Shown: positions 16,175 to 24,122 of the stretch, one piece after another
Layout of the letters: every line of letters begins with the position of its first letter
Position numbering within the stretch: position 1 is the stretch's first letter
NCBI RefSeq assembly: GCF_001899075.1
Contig: NZ_MKVA01000011.1
Location: 248,001-312,000 of the forward strand
Length of the DNA stretch: 64,000 nucleotides
From: Devosia sp. 67-54
Lineage (GTDB): Bacteria > Pseudomonadota > Alphaproteobacteria > Rhizobiales > Devosiaceae
Direction of reading: 5' to 3'
The notes under the pieces: model-generated
The model's database searches: none
What the model saw: the letters and a program-made list of their open reading frames with translations, nothing else
What the model was told of the DNA's origin: nothing
Position numbers and translations under genes: made by a program

Positions 16175-17305
16175 ATGAGCCTCACCGATGACATTGCGCG
16201 CCTGCGCACCGAGCTTACCGCCGCCATCGCCGCGGCCGCCGACGCGGGAGCGCTCGAGGCGGTCCGCGTCGCCGCCCTGGGCAAGAAGGGCTCGGTCTCG
16301 GCCCTCCTGGCGACGCTCGGCGCCATGCCGCCCGACGAGCGCAAGAGCGCCGGCCCGCTGATCAACGGCCTCAAGGCCGGGATCGCCGGCGCCATCGAGC
16401 AGAAGGGCGCGGCCCTCGCCGCCGCCGCGCTCGCCGCCCGGCTCGAAACCGAGCGCCTCGACGTCACCCTGCCGCTCCGGCCCGCGCCCACCGCCGAGGG
16501 CCGCATCCATCCCATCAGCCAGGTGTGGGACGAGATCACCGCCATCTTCTCCGACATGGGCTTCAGGATCGCCGAAGGCCCCGACATCGAGACCGACTGG
16601 TACAATTTCACCGCGCTCAACTTCCCCGAGGGGCATCCGGCGCGCGAGATGCACGACACCTTCTTCCTCGAGCCGGGACCGGACGGGGTGCGCAAGGTGC
16701 TGCGCACCCACACCTCGCCGGTGCAGATCCGGGTGATGCGCCGGACCAACGAGACGCCCGCCGCCCCCTATCTCACCCCGCCGATGGAGCCGCCGATCCG
16801 CGTCGTCATGCCCGGCCGCACCTATCGGCACGACAGCGACCAGACCCATACCCCGATGTTCCACCAGGTCGAGGGGCTGGTGATCGACAAGAGCTCGCAT
16901 ATCGGCCAGCTCCGCTGGGTGCTCGAGGAATTCCTCAAGGCCTTCTTCGAGGTGCCCAACGTCACCCTGCGCTTCCGCCCGAGCTTCTTCCCCTTCACCG
17001 AGCCCTCGATGGAGGTCGATGTCGGCTGCGACCGCTCCGGCCCCGAGGTGAAGATCGGCGAGGGCAGCGACTGGCTCGAGATTTTGGGCTGCGGCATGGT
17101 GCACCCCAACGTGCTGCGCAATTGCGGCCTCGACCCCGATGTCTACCAGGGCTTCGCCTGGGGCATGGGGATCGACCGGCTCGCCATGCTCAAATACGGC
17201 ATGAACGACCTCCGCGCCTTCTTCGACGCCGACAAACGCTGGCTCGACCACTACGGCTTCAGGGCGTTCGACATGCCGACGCTGTTCGGAGGGTTGTCGA
17301 GCTGA
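16175..17305 (+). CDS. pheS: Phenylalanine--tRNA ligase alpha subunit
   Basis: 376 residues; forms the alpha2-beta2 synthetase with PheT and carries the class II catalytic core. After an N-terminal coiled coil, visible motifs are [14 protein letters not shown] (motif 1 region), [35 protein letters not shown] (motif 2; 23 residues spanning about 212-234) and [13 protein letters not shown] (motif 3). Start at ATG before SLTDD; a TTG six bases upstream is possible. The stop overlaps the next gene (TGATG). Unusually, about 2 kb of other genes separate it from pheT. Confidence 0.96.
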   Translation: MSLTDDIARLRTELTAAIAAAADAGALEAVRVAALGKKGSVSALLATLGAMPPDERKSAGPLINGLKAGIAGAIEQKGAALAAAALAARLETERLDVTLPLRPAPTAEGRIHPISQVWDEITAIFSDMGFRIAEGPDIETDWYNFTALNFPEGHPAREMHDTFFLEPGPDGVRKVLRTHTSPVQIRVMRRTNETPAAPYLTPPMEPPIRVVMPGRTYRHDSDQTHTPMFHQVEGLVIDKSSHIGQLRWVLEEFLKAFFEVPNVTLRFRPSFFPFTEPSMEVDVGCDRSGPEVKIGEGSDWLEILGCGMVHPNVLRNCGLDPDVYQGFAWGMGIDRLAMLKYGMNDLRAFFDADKRWLDHYGFRAFDMPTLFGGLSS

Positions 17306-17829
17306 TGCAGAAGGTCGAGCGGTATCTTCTGATCGTCGACTTTGACCTGCCCGAGACGCTCGAGGCTTCTGGCAGCTGGCGGAGCTATGCGGGCTTCGAC
17401 GGACTCGCTGTTCGGGCCAATCAACGATGGGAGCCGCTGCTGAAGTCCAGCTTTCGCGTGGCACAGCTCAAGCAGCATCCAGATGCTCTGCCATCGGGAC
17501 CGCTACGGGGTGCCTATATTTCCGACGAACTCGATAACACGCCGCCGCGTGGAGACTTTCGCTTTGTTGGCTACGACGCCGGAATGTATTTCGATGCCTA
17601 CGGTCACTACTCCCTGCTGCTCCATCATGTGAGCCGACACCCCGGCGAGTGGGTGCTGAACAGTCACAAATTGTTCGATCGAGCCGATGACGCTGCGGCC
17701 CTCGTGAATTGGTGGATTCGGTGGACACCGGACGACCCGCAGGCCAAGGAGACCGTTGCCCCCGGGGATGAGTATCGGCCATTTGCGATGTTCGCCGCAC
17801 CGCCTCTGCAAGGGACTCCGATCCAATGA
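17305..17829 (+). CDS. Orphan protein of unknown function
   Basis: I do not recognise this 174-residue protein. It starts inside the pheS stop (TGATG), so it is translationally coupled to pheS. It is Trp/Tyr-rich, acidic and apparently cytoplasmic, with no signal peptide or membrane helix. Segments such as GYDAGMYFDAYGHYSLLLHHVS and NWWIRWTPDD look like real protein. Base composition is visibly less GC-rich than pheS, hinting at acquisition together with the toxin-antitoxin pair that follows. Confidence 0.7.
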   Translation: MQKVERYLLIVDFDLPETLEASGSWRSYAGFDGLAVRANQRWEPLLKSSFRVAQLKQHPDALPSGPLRGAYISDELDNTPPRGDFRFVGYDAGMYFDAYGHYSLLLHHVSRHPGEWVLNSHKLFDRADDAAALVNWWIRWTPDDPQAKETVAPGDEYRPFAMFAAPPLQGTPIQ

Positions 17830-17862
17830 GCCGACGCCATCAGAGCTGACCTATTGATTTAT

Positions 17863-17891
17863 TTGTGACCACAATTAAATGGGGATTGTGG
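17863..17891 (+). promoter_or_regulatory. Candidate operator/promoter of the brnT-brnA pair
   Basis: A 12-bp palindrome TTGTGACCACAA (17863-17874) is followed by another half-site ATTGTGG (17885-17891), directly abutting the brnT start in an AT-rich patch. BrnA-type antitoxins are known to autorepress their operon, so this is a natural binding site for the encoded antitoxin. Confidence 0.5.
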
Positions 17892-17894
17892 TAG

Positions 17895-18161
17895 ATGGAA
17901 CTGGAATGGGACGAGACGAAGCGACAATGGACGTTGGAAAACCGCCAGTTGGACTTCGCCGACGTCGCATTCATCGACAGGGCCAGTCTCGTTTCGGAGC
18001 AGGACACGCGCCAGGACTATGGCGAGGTGCGGTTCTCCAGCTTCGCCTACCTGCGTGGCCGCCTGATCAACTTCTGTTGGACGCCTCGAGCAGGGGGAAT
18101 GCGCATCTTTTCCATGAGGAAAGCCAATGACCGCGAACGCAAGAAATATCAGACGCGATAG
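17895..18161 (+). CDS. brnT: BrnT-family ribonuclease toxin
   Basis: 88 residues, normal length for BrnT (DUF497), a RelE-fold toxin that cleaves RNA. Conserved features are the N-terminal WDETKRQW, the DYGEVRF core strand and the C-terminal RKANDRERKKY. It precedes and overlaps its antitoxin by 35 bases, the usual BrnT-BrnA order. The start is ATG eight bases after a GGGGATT patch, with the candidate operator immediately upstream. The toxin looks intact. Confidence 0.88.
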   Translation: MELEWDETKRQWTLENRQLDFADVAFIDRASLVSEQDTRQDYGEVRFSSFAYLRGRLINFCWTPRAGGMRIFSMRKANDRERKKYQTR

Positions 18162-18747
18162 AGAGCCGGGGTCGATGGAAGGCATTCTTCCGGGCGAGTC
18201 CCTGGACGATTTCGAGAAGCGCGTGGGCGATGACGCGCCGGAGTGGACTGAGGATGACTTCAAGCGCGCGCGGCCGATTAGTGATTTTCCGGAGCTGAAG
18301 GCCGCCCTTGAGCGCGCGCAGCGGCAACCCCGGCCGCCGCAACCTGAAGTCGAGGTTTCACCGCCGGTGGCTGCTCGGTTCGATGAGAAACATCTGCACA
18401 TAGATCTTGCGGATGGCCGCACCCTGACAGTGCCGCTGACCTGGTATCCGGACCTCGTTACCGCTACGCCGGACGAGCGTCAGGCATTCGTGCTGACGCC
18501 GGAGGGCCTCCACTGGCCACAGTTTCACGAGGAAGCCTCCATCGCGTCGATCCTTCGCACCCAGATCAAGATCGACGAGTTGGAGCGTGCCCGCGGCCAG
18601 CGCGGACCGCAGAAATCCCCCACCAAGGAGCGCGTCGCCCTGCGCCTCGATCGCAATATCGTCGATCACTTCCGTCACGACGGCCCGGGCTGGCAGACAC
18701 GTATCAACGATGCGTTGGCAGAGCTGGTGAAGCGGAACACGCGTTGA
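18127..18747 (+). CDS. Chimeric antitoxin: BrnA with an internal DUF2442 domain
   Basis: 206 residues, roughly twice the length of BrnA. Residues 38-65 (PEWTEDDFKRARP) match the BrnA N-terminal linker. Residues about 84-145 match DUF2442 (HLHIDLADGRTLTVPLTWYP, then GLHWPQFHEEASI). Residues 167-203 are the BrnA DNA-binding end (VALRLDRNIVDHF, GPGWQTRINDAL). So DUF2442, itself found as an antitoxin-type protein, appears inserted between the two halves of BrnA. It overlaps brnT by 35 bases. A later ATG at residue 17 is an alternative start. Confidence 0.85.
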   Translation: MTANARNIRRDREPGSMEGILPGESLDDFEKRVGDDAPEWTEDDFKRARPISDFPELKAALERAQRQPRPPQPEVEVSPPVAARFDEKHLHIDLADGRTLTVPLTWYPDLVTATPDERQAFVLTPEGLHWPQFHEEASIASILRTQIKIDELERARGQRGPQKSPTKERVALRLDRNIVDHFRHDGPGWQTRINDALAELVKRNTR

Positions 18748-19376
18748 CCGACACCACCGACATCGTCACCTTCGTCGTCACCGACATCGAGGCCGACGGG
18801 CCGTCGCCGCTCGACAGCTCGATGCTGAGCTTTGCCTCGGTGGCGTGCGACGTCGCCGGCACGGTGCTGGCCGAGTTCGAGGCGGTGCTGGAACCGCGTT
18901 CCGATCGCCAGCCGCACCCGGTGACCATGGACTGGTGGAAGACGCAGCCCGAGGCCTGGCGGCACGCCACCGAAAATCCCGAGCGGCCCGAGATCGTCAT
19001 GCCGCGCTATGCCGATTGGGTCGAGGCGCTGCCGGGCTGGCACGCCTTCGCCGCCGCGCCGATGAGCTTCGACGGGCTGTGGATGGACCACTATCTGCAG
19101 ACCTATGCCGGCGTGCGCGTGCTCGGCCATCCCACCGGCGGCCGCCAGATCTTCCGCGGCGGCGGCGTCTGCCTCTACACCATGGCCGGCGCCCTGCGCG
19201 GCGCCGAATACCTGAAATGGGGCATGCAGCGCGTGCCGCCCGACTGGTACGGCCACATCGCGCACACGCACCGCGCCATCGACGATGCGCGCGGCTTCGC
19301 CAACGTCCTTGCCAAGCTCTTTGCGATCTCCGGCGGCCTGCCCAGGATCGAAGCGACCGAAAGTATCTATCGATGA
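18744..19376 (+). CDS. 3'-5' exonuclease, DEDDh type
   Basis: 210 residues with an RNase T/DnaQ-like fold. Acidic sites are TDIEADGP (Exo I, about 13-18), FDGLWMDHYL (Exo II) and HRAIDDARGFA (Exo III with His). It could trim DNA or RNA 3' ends; the substrate is unknown. It begins with TTG overlapping the antitoxin stop and ends in a four-base overlap with pheT, so it is tightly coupled to pheT. GC content returns to the genome level here, so it is probably native rather than part of the inserted block. Confidence 0.85.
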   Translation: MTDTTDIVTFVVTDIEADGPSPLDSSMLSFASVACDVAGTVLAEFEAVLEPRSDRQPHPVTMDWWKTQPEAWRHATENPERPEIVMPRYADWVEALPGWHAFAAAPMSFDGLWMDHYLQTYAGVRVLGHPTGGRQIFRGGGVCLYTMAGALRGAEYLKWGMQRVPPDWYGHIAHTHRAIDDARGFANVLAKLFAISGGLPRIEATESIYR

Positions 19377-21781
19377 AGTTCACCCTCGACTGGCTCAAGG
19401 ATCACCTCGAGACCACTGCCACCGCCACCGAGATCGGCGAGGCGCTGACCACGATCGGCCTCGAGGTCGAAAGCATCGAGGATCAGGGCAGGGCGCTGAA
19501 ACCCTTCGTCGTCGCCAAGGTGGTGTCGGCCATCCCGCACCCCAATTCCGACCACCTCAAGGTGTGCAAGGTCGATGCCGGCACCGGCGCGCTCATCGAC
19601 GTGGTGTGCGGCGCGCCCAACGCCACGACCGGCATGAAGTCGGTCTTCGCCTTTCCCGGCACCTATATTCCGGGCAAGGATTTCGAGCTCAAGGCCGGCG
19701 TCGTCATTCGCGGTCAGCCCAGCAACGGCATGCTCTGCTCGGCCATGGAGCTCGAGCTCAGCAACGACCATGAGGGCATCATCGTCCTGCCCGACGACGC
19801 GCCCATCGGCATGCCCTATGTCGAATACGCCAAGCTCGGCGGCGTGGTGTTCGACATTTCCATCACCCCCAATCGCGGCGACGCCACCAGCGTGCTGGGC
19901 GTGGCGCGCGATCTCGCGGCGTTCGGCATCGGCACGCTCAGGGACGGCGCCATCGCGCCGCAGCCGTCGCCGGGTGGCGCGAGCCCGATCGCGGTAGAAC
20001 TGCGTTTTGCCGAGGGCGAGCCCGAGGCCTGCCGCATGTTCGCCGGCCGGCTGATTTCCGGCGTGAAGAACGGGCCGTCGCCCAGCTGGCTGCAGGACCG
20101 GCTGCGCGCCATTGGTTTGCGACCAATCTCGGCGCTGGTCGATATCACCAACTACATCACCTACGATCGCGGCCGGCCGCTGCACGTCTTCGATGCCGAC
20201 AAGCTCAAAAGCCCGGTGCACGCCCGCATGGCCAGGGCCGGCGAAAGCCTGCTGGCGCTCGACGGCCACACCTATGCGCTCGACCCGACCATCCCGGTGA
20301 TCGCCGACGCCAATGGCGCCGTCGGCATTGCCGGCATCATCGGCGGCGAGCCCACCAGTTCCACCGACGCCACGGTCAATGTGTTCGTCGAGAGCGCCTG
20401 GTTCGACCCGATGGTCACCGCGCAGGCCGGCCGCAAGCTCGGCGTCGTCACCGACGCCCGCTACCGTTTCGAGCGCGGCGTCGACCCGACCAGCCAGGTG
20501 CCCGGCCTGGAATTGGCGACGAGGATGATCCTCGCGCTCTGCGGTGGCACGCCGCACGAGATCGTCGTCGCCGGCCATGTCGAGCCGCCCGGCACCGTCA
20601 TCGAGTTCCCCGTCGGCGAAGTGAAGCGCCTGACCGGCCTCGATCTGCCGGCGCCGCGCATCGCCGAATTGCTGACGCGCCTCGGCTTTGCCGTCACCGG
20701 CGCCTTCCCCACGCTCACCGTCAAGGTGCCGTCGTGGCGTCCGGACGTGACGCAAAAGGCCGACCTCGTCGAGGAGGTGATGCGCATGGAGGGCGTCGAC
20801 AAGGTGCCCGTCGATCCGCTGCCGCGCCTTTCGGGCGTCGCCCCACGCATGCTGACCACGCTGCAGTCCCGCCGCCGCATCGCCAAGCGCGTGCTCGCGG
20901 CGCGCGGGCTCGACGAAGCCGTCACCTGGTCGTTCATTTCCGCCGACGAGGCGGCGCGGTTCGGCGGCGGCAAGCCCGAACTGAAGCTCGCCAACGCTAT
21001 CGCCGCCGATCTTTCCGACATGCGGCCCTCGCTGCTGCCGGGCCTGCTGGCGGCCGCGCGCCGCAACCAGAATCGTGGCTTCGACGCCGTGGCGCTGTTC
21101 GAGGTGGGGCAGGTGTTCCTCTCGGCCGAGCCCGAGGGCCAGCATACCTATGTCACCGCCCTCCGGTCCGGCGCGGTGCCGAAAACCTGGGACGGCGGCG
21201 GCACGCTGAGCGTCTTCGATGCCAAGGCCGACCTTGCGGCGGTGCTCGACGGGCTCGGCCACGATCTCGACAAGCTGCAGCTCGTCGGCGAGGCGCCGGC
21301 CTGGGCCCATCCCGGCCGCGGCGGCCGCGTGCAGCTCGGCCCGGCCAAGATCATCGGCTGGTTCGGCGAGCTGCATCCGGCCTGGGCCGCCGAGCTCGGC
21401 CTCACCGGCCCGGTGGCGGCGTTCGAGCTCGACCTCGACGCCATTCCCGAGCCGCGCCGCAAGGCGACGCGCGGCAAGGGCGCGCTGAAGCTCTCCGACC
21501 TGATGCCGGTCGAGCGCGACTTCGCCTTCCTGGTCGATCGCAATGTCGCCGCCGCCAACCTGCTCAAGGCCGCGCGCAACGCCGACAAGGCGCTGATCGC
21601 CAACGTCGCGGTGTTCGACCTGTTCGAGGGCAAGGGCGTCGAGTCGGGCAAGAAGTCGATCGCCATCCGCGTGACGCTGCAGCCGATGCAGAAGACGCTG
21701 ACCGACGAGGAGATCGACAAGGTGTCGGCCTCCATCGTCGCGGCCGTAGGCAAGGCCACGGGCGGCGCGCTGCGCGCATGA
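19373..21781 (+). CDS. pheT: Phenylalanine--tRNA ligase beta subunit
   Basis: 802 residues, full length. Domains in order: N-terminal tRNA-binding OB fold (VAKVVSAIPHPNSDHLKVCKV region, about 43-63), B3/B4 editing domain, B5 (about 410-475), catalytic-like core (about 490-690) and the C-terminal FDX-ACB anticodon-binding domain. It provides editing and tRNA contacts for PheS. Start ATG overlaps the exonuclease stop; its stop overlaps the following glycosyltransferase start by four bases, linking translation and envelope genes in one transcript. Confidence 0.96.
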   Translation: MKFTLDWLKDHLETTATATEIGEALTTIGLEVESIEDQGRALKPFVVAKVVSAIPHPNSDHLKVCKVDAGTGALIDVVCGAPNATTGMKSVFAFPGTYIPGKDFELKAGVVIRGQPSNGMLCSAMELELSNDHEGIIVLPDDAPIGMPYVEYAKLGGVVFDISITPNRGDATSVLGVARDLAAFGIGTLRDGAIAPQPSPGGASPIAVELRFAEGEPEACRMFAGRLISGVKNGPSPSWLQDRLRAIGLRPISALVDITNYITYDRGRPLHVFDADKLKSPVHARMARAGESLLALDGHTYALDPTIPVIADANGAVGIAGIIGGEPTSSTDATVNVFVESAWFDPMVTAQAGRKLGVVTDARYRFERGVDPTSQVPGLELATRMILALCGGTPHEIVVAGHVEPPGTVIEFPVGEVKRLTGLDLPAPRIAELLTRLGFAVTGAFPTLTVKVPSWRPDVTQKADLVEEVMRMEGVDKVPVDPLPRLSGVAPRMLTTLQSRRRIAKRVLAARGLDEAVTWSFISADEAARFGGGKPELKLANAIAADLSDMRPSLLPGLLAAARRNQNRGFDAVALFEVGQVFLSAEPEGQHTYVTALRSGAVPKTWDGGGTLSVFDAKADLAAVLDGLGHDLDKLQLVGEAPAWAHPGRGGRVQLGPAKIIGWFGELHPAWAAELGLTGPVAAFELDLDAIPEPRRKATRGKGALKLSDLMPVERDFAFLVDRNVAAANLLKAARNADKALIANVAVFDLFEGKGVESGKKSIAIRVTLQPMQKTLTDEEIDKVSASIVAAVGKATGGALRA

Positions 21782-22914
21782 GTGCGGCCGCGCTCCCCGT
21801 CGCCAATTCCTACGCGGCCCTGTCGGCAGGCAATGCGGCCCACCGCATCGCCCGTGCCCCCGGCCGCGCGCGACCCGAAGCGTTCACCAGGGCGTTCGAC
21901 ACAAAAACGCTGTTCTACGATTGCTTCTGGGATGCCGACGGCACCCGTGTGCTGCTGGTCGGCCCGCCGCCCTACGGCCTGCCTTACAAGGCAGCGATTT
22001 TCACGGCGCGTCCCTCGGGCGATCGCCTGCGCGTCCGGTTCTGGCCCTCGCTCAGCACCATGGTCACCGAGCTCGTGGCGGTGCCCCGCGACACCACCGC
22101 GATCGAGGTGTCGCTGGCCGGCGAGACGATGTCGCTGCCGGTGCAGCCCAACGCCTGCGCCGAGCTCGCCGGCAGCCGCCTGCTGTTCACCATCAACAAG
22201 GACAACGACCTCGCCTGGATCCGCGAATGGGCGACCTGGCACGCCCGCCTGCACGGCACCGACGCCATCGTCCTCTTCGACAACGCCTCAACCCGCTATA
22301 ACCTGACAGAGCTTCACGGTGTGCTGGCGTCCGTTCCCGGCCTGAAACATGTCGGCGTGCAGCACTGGCCGCACAGCTTCGGCCCCTATGACGCGGCGCT
22401 CAAGGCCAATCCCTATTGGGCCCGCTTCCTGCAAATTGCGTCGATGTCAGTGGTACTTAGGCGCTATGGCGAACGCGCCTACGGCCTCCTCGACTGCGAC
22501 ATCGACGAACTCGCCGGCACCCGCTCCGGCGCCTCCCTCTACGATCTCGCCCACGCCTCGCGCGGCGGCCTCGTCGTCTTCCACGGCACGTGGATAGAGG
22601 CCGTGGGTCAGGCCACCCGACACCGCGGTTTCACCCAGCGCCTCGCCGACCCCAAACCGGCGCATTCGCCGCAGCGCAAATGGGCTCTCGACCCCGCCCG
22701 CCCCTGGGTCCGCCGCCTCTCCGTCCACCCCTACTGGCACTGGATCGAGGGTCGCGCCTGGTTCAGCAAATCCATGCCCGACGACGCTTTCTACTGGCAT
22801 TTCAAGGGCATCAACACCAACTGGAAGCACGACCGCACCAGGGCGCCGCAAGGTGCGCTGGTGCGCGACGAGCTGCTGGCCCGGCGCTTCGCCGAGCTCG
22901 AGGCGGCGCCGTGA
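21778..22914 (+). CDS. Glycosyltransferase, GT92/GT2-like
   Basis: 378 residues, no signal peptide. An N-terminal beta-rich region (about 1-135) precedes a GT-A domain: NKDNDLAWIREWATWHARLH and IVLFDNAST, the DxD-like LLDCDIDEL near 243, and YWHFKGINTNWKHDR near 341. These phrases fit family 92-type transferases. The donor and acceptor are not inferable. It overlaps pheT and the next gene (GTGA), placing it in an operon with two ligase-like membrane proteins, so a surface polysaccharide role is likely. Confidence 0.82.
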   Translation: MSAAALPVANSYAALSAGNAAHRIARAPGRARPEAFTRAFDTKTLFYDCFWDADGTRVLLVGPPPYGLPYKAAIFTARPSGDRLRVRFWPSLSTMVTELVAVPRDTTAIEVSLAGETMSLPVQPNACAELAGSRLLFTINKDNDLAWIREWATWHARLHGTDAIVLFDNASTRYNLTELHGVLASVPGLKHVGVQHWPHSFGPYDAALKANPYWARFLQIASMSVVLRRYGERAYGLLDCDIDELAGTRSGASLYDLAHASRGGLVVFHGTWIEAVGQATRHRGFTQRLADPKPAHSPQRKWALDPARPWVRRLSVHPYWHWIEGRAWFSKSMPDDAFYWHFKGINTNWKHDRTRAPQGALVRDELLARRFAELEAAP

Positions 22915-24122
22915 CCGCCCGCCTGCCGGCCATCGCCCTCTGGGCGCTGCTGCTGCTCGCCCTGGCCCTTTCCCCGGTGCTGGGGCTGCTCACCCCCTAC
23001 GCGGCGCTGCTGGTGATCCTGCCGCTCTTCGTCGTGACCCTCATCCGCCGCAATGCGCCCGCCGCCTATGCCTCCTACGACGCCCGCGTGCTGCTCGGCA
23101 TCTTCGTGCTCTTCGCCATCATCTGCGCCATCACCGCCGACAGCGCGTCGGACGTGCTGCGCGCCCTCAACTTCACCATGTTCCTGACCTATGGCGCGGT
23201 GGCGCTGCTGTTCGAACGGCAGCGCATCGCCCGTCCCGCCGAGCTGGTGGCGCGCCTCGCCGCCATCGGCGTGATGCTCGGTCTCGTGGAGGTCGGGGTC
23301 AGTGCCGTGCTGGTGCATGCGAGCCGGCCGGAGGCCCTGAATCTGGGGCCCATCGTTCTCTCCAACGCCCTGCTGGCGCTGGGCTTCGTGTCGCTCGGCG
23401 GCGTCTTCGTGCGCCGCGATCGCTATGGCTGGCTCTATCTCGTGCCGCCCCTGCTCGCCATCGTCGCGACCGTCCTCACCGGCTCGCGCGGGCCGCTGCT
23501 GGCGGTCCCCGCCGCCGCCATCGCCGCTGCCATCTTCATCTGGCACGACCGCTTCCGCCAGTCGCTACGCGCCACGCTCATCGGCGCCGCCGGGCTGGTC
23601 GTCGTGCTCGCCGGCGGCATTGCCGCGGTGCTGCAGGGCCGGGCGGGCTCCCTCCTTGCCATCGTCGGCGCCGTGGCCGAGGGCAACGCCGTGGTCGACG
23701 AAACCGTGCGCCAGCGCCTCGTGCTCTATCGCGCCGGCTGGCAGTCCTTCCAGCAATCGCCCTGGGTCGGGCATGGCTGGGGCAACATCATGAGCTCGGT
23801 GAAGCCGTTCCTCGCCGACTCCGACCAATGGCTGCTCACCTGGCTGCCGCAGCTTCACAACGACGTCCTGAACTTCGCGGTGGCGAGCGGCATCATCGGC
23901 GTTGCCGCCTATCTCGCCATCATCACCACGCCCATCGTCGGCGCCCTGCTGGGCCCGCGCGACAGTCTCCGCACTTTCCGTCTCTACGGCGCCACGGTGC
24001 TCACCATCGTCTATGTCGGCGGCGGTCTCACCGATTTGATGTTCGGCTTCGAGTTCCACACCTACCTCTTCGCCATGCTCACCGCCATTCTGCTGCATCT
24101 CTGCCGCGAGCCGACGAAGTGA
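22911..24122 (+). CDS. O-antigen ligase-like membrane protein, copy 1
   Basis: 403 residues with about ten to twelve membrane segments and a Wzy_C/O-antigen-ligase core. Key stretches are LTGSRGPLLAVP near 195, GWQSFQQSPWVGHGWGNI near 280 and LHNDVLNFAVASGIIGVAAY near 318, the last carrying the ligase-type His. WaaL proteins join undecaprenyl-linked glycans to lipid A-core, and Wzy proteins polymerise them. The GTG start overlaps the previous stop. It is paralogous to the next gene. Confidence 0.83.
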   Translation: MTARLPAIALWALLLLALALSPVLGLLTPYAALLVILPLFVVTLIRRNAPAAYASYDARVLLGIFVLFAIICAITADSASDVLRALNFTMFLTYGAVALLFERQRIARPAELVARLAAIGVMLGLVEVGVSAVLVHASRPEALNLGPIVLSNALLALGFVSLGGVFVRRDRYGWLYLVPPLLAIVATVLTGSRGPLLAVPAAAIAAAIFIWHDRFRQSLRATLIGAAGLVVVLAGGIAAVLQGRAGSLLAIVGAVAEGNAVVDETVRQRLVLYRAGWQSFQQSPWVGHGWGNIMSSVKPFLADSDQWLLTWLPQLHNDVLNFAVASGIIGVAAYLAIITTPIVGALLGPRDSLRTFRLYGATVLTIVYVGGGLTDLMFGFEFHTYLFAMLTAILLHLCREPTK

